From positions 1,302,001-1,366,000 of the forward strand of contig NZ_CP028475.1 in the NCBI RefSeq assembly GCF_003047105.1: a stretch of 64,000 nt of DNA, in the 5' to 3' direction. The notes beneath the pieces are model-generated. The model saw only the letters and a list, made by a program, of their open reading frames with translations, made no database searches and had not been told where the DNA came from. Position numbers and translations under genes: made by a program. Shown here piece by piece: positions 62,470 to 64,000 of this stretch; positions within the stretch are counted from its first letter, which is position 1, and every line of letters begins with the position of its first letter. Source of the DNA: Celeribacter baekdonensis. Lineage in GTDB: Bacteria; Pseudomonadota; Alphaproteobacteria; Rhodobacterales; Rhodobacteraceae.

Positions 62470-63650
62470 CTAGTCATCAAACGTCGGCAAGTCGCCCATG
62501 GCCGGGAAATCCCCTAAATCCGGCAGCTCGCCCATCTCCCCACTCATATCTCCCATGGCCGGAAAATCCCCAAGCGGCGGCAAATCCCCCATCGGGGGCA
62601 CGTCGCCCATGTTGTCCATATCTCCGATATCCCCCATTGCGGGCAAATCACCAAGCGATGGCAGGTCTCCCATATCGCCAAGCCCATTCGAGAGTGCCGG
62701 GAACTCAGAGCCGCCCGACAGTGCACCCATATCGCCAAACCCGCCCGCCTCTGAGCCATAAGGTGCCTCCAACGGATCGTCATCTTCTTCGGTCATAAAT
62801 ATCAGGCGCACGGCGCGTTTGCCGTTGATCTGGCCCAATTGCGCCCGACTGACGAGGCGATCATCGGCGCGCAATTCGACCTTGGACACAGCAGAGCGCG
62901 GGATCGACAAGACCATCCCCGCCTCAAGCGACATCACATCGGCCAAGGGCATACGGATCCGGTGCAAAACCGTATCAAGGCGCGCCTCCGATTTCATCAC
63001 AACCGCCTGAAAATCGCGGCCAAAATCATTGGGCGCGCCGGGGACGGGTTTGGGCGTGGCGCGCGCAAAAGGAAAGACCAACAAGATTTCGCCCTCGCGC
63101 ACGCTGCGCCCAAGCGACACGGAGATACGGTACACCCGGTACGGCACATCATCGAACGCAATCGAAATGGAACGCGCCTCGCGCAATTGCGCGGCGACAC
63201 GGAACCCGGCGACATCGGGAGGATCAGCCACCTCGGCGATGTTGGTTTCAAACAGGGACAGGATGTGATCGGTGATTTCGGTACACATCACCGCATCTGT
63301 CGCGGTGGGCGCGCGCTCTTCGGGGGGAGTTTCAACACTTTGCCGGTGGTTTGTTGTTCGACCACGGCAGAGATCACATTGCGATCAAACACCGCCAAGC
63401 CATAGGCATTGTCCGGCCCCTCCAAAAGCGACAACAGCGCATATTCGGGCAATTGATCGGGCAGGCGCAAAATCGAACTGCGTTCCTCGATCACATTGGT
63501 GACCTGCATCACCAGACCAATCGCATCCTCCGCCGCCTTCGCCGCAGCAAGGCGCAGCGCCTTTGCGGGCGACATCGGTTGAACGTCCGGCGGCGGGCGG
63601 CCAACGCCCGCTTTGCGGCGCATCGCGGAAATGATGTCTGCGTCAGACAT
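62470..63650 (-). pseudogene. FliM/FliN-family motor-switch-like gene with a one-base frame break
   Basis: Two frames together make one protein of about 393 residues. The first (from 63650) starts MSDADIISAMRRKAG and goes to VLKLPPKSARPPR; the second continues EERAPTATDAVMCTEITDHI into the FliM-like core (SLGRSVREGEILLVFPFARA) and the FliN-type domain (RMPLADVMSLEAGMVLSIPR). They join if the six-base C run on the coding strand (complement of 63322-63327) had seven. The C-terminus is a striking repetitive tail of units such as SLGDLPAMGD and MGDLPPLGDFPAMGD. Family members act in the flagellar motor switch; this variant lacks a normal FliM N-terminus. Break may be real or a consensus error. 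Confidence 0.75.
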
Positions 63651-63783
63651 GGTGGTGCATCAAATGTCCCGGTTTCAATCCGCCTCAGTTGTGCATGCAC
63701 ACGGTAAACAAAGGGTTTATTCCGTTAATCTTTTCGCCCGAAACCGCCGTTTTCACCCCGGCCACATGGTTTTCCCCCAAGGC

Positions 63784-64000
63784 TCACGCAGATCGGGATC
63801 GCAGCCGCGCCAGATCAAGCCGAAACGCCGCCCCACCCTGCCCCGGCAAATAGGAAATTGTACCGCCCAGATTGACCATGATTTCGCGACAAATCGCCAA
63901 CCCAAGCCCCGCACCGCCCGCTTTCGCGTGATCCGTCAGGCGCGAAAATTTCTCGAAAATCACCGCCTGTTTGTCCTTGGCAATGCCCGAACCATTGTCG
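63784..64000 (-). CDS. sensor histidine kinase, C-terminal part (5' end beyond window)
   Basis: The last 72 codons of a histidine kinase: the ATP-binding G1 box DNGSGIAKD, the F box VIFEKFSRL and the G2 box [20 protein letters not shown], ending [17 protein letters not shown]. The N-terminal sensor part lies outside the window. It is on the same strand as the FliM-like gene, 133 bp upstream. The partner response regulator is not seen. Confidence 0.9.
   Translation of the reverse strand, partial: DNGSGIAKDKQAVIFEKFSRLTDHAKAGGAGLGLAICREIMVNLGGTISYLPGQGGAAFRLDLARLRSRSA

Overview
The window is chromosomal DNA of a GC-rich alphaproteobacterium, most likely a marine Rhodobacterales (Roseobacter-group) species. 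This rests on gene content and order: the DUF2849-cysI-cysH-DUF934-fpr sulfur cluster beside an Lrp-type regulator, a B12-dependent ribonucleotide reductase with NrdR-like boxes, perfect FnrL-type TTGAT-N4-ATCAA sites, a variant FliM-like protein, and the imuA-imuB-dnaE2 cassette. Genus and species cannot be fixed from the sequence alone.

Layout. 1-2.3 kb (-): a three-gene export operon with a CsgG/HfaB-type outer-membrane lipoprotein (curli or holdfast-anchor logic), cut by the window edge. 2.5-9.7 kb: an accessory zone with an intact IS5-family element, decayed IS5/IS3 debris, a large serine recombinase with small accessory ORFs, a compact minus-strand cassette of uncharacterised genes and an hsdM stump. 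9.7-15 kb (+): imuA (frame broken), imuB and dnaE2, the damage-inducible mutasome. 15-16 kb: a truncated RpiR-type regulator and an IS3 scrap. 16-24.3 kb (+): a complete type I-E CRISPR-Cas operon (cas3-casA-casB-casC-casD-casE-cas1-cas2). 24.4-31.4 kb: a very long array with about 74 spacers, split by an IS66-family insertion inside a repeat. 31.4-34 kb: array debris, an IS3 scrap and a stand-alone TniQ-family gene.

34.2-64 kb is mostly core genome: nrdJ, tRNA-Pro(TGG), DUF192 and double cold-shock-domain genes, pdxH, fabI, gpt, an aminotransferase, ppiD-trpE, the Lrp/cysteine assimilation region, an Ala-rich lipoprotein, infC with an ATA start, a methyltransferase, an AspT/YidE-type transporter, a MoeA-like gene beside a decayed xdhC, a fused enoyl-CoA hydratase/3-hydroxyacyl-CoA dehydrogenase, a DksA-like gene behind an FnrL box, a FliM-like gene (frame broken) and the end of a histidine kinase.

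How the parts work together: Cas3 plus Cascade (CasA-E) and Cas1-Cas2 form a complete interference and adaptation set. Leader, repeat orientation and cas genes all read rightward, so new spacers should enter beside cas2. The array carries a tandem duplication of three repeat-spacer units, an adjacent duplicated spacer, overlapping spacers against one terminator-like target, and an IS66 copy with a perfect 8-bp target duplication within a repeat. Three otherwise sound genes (imuA, xdhC, fliM-like) are each broken at a G/C homopolymer one base short, which could be real decay or a consensus-quality artefact.
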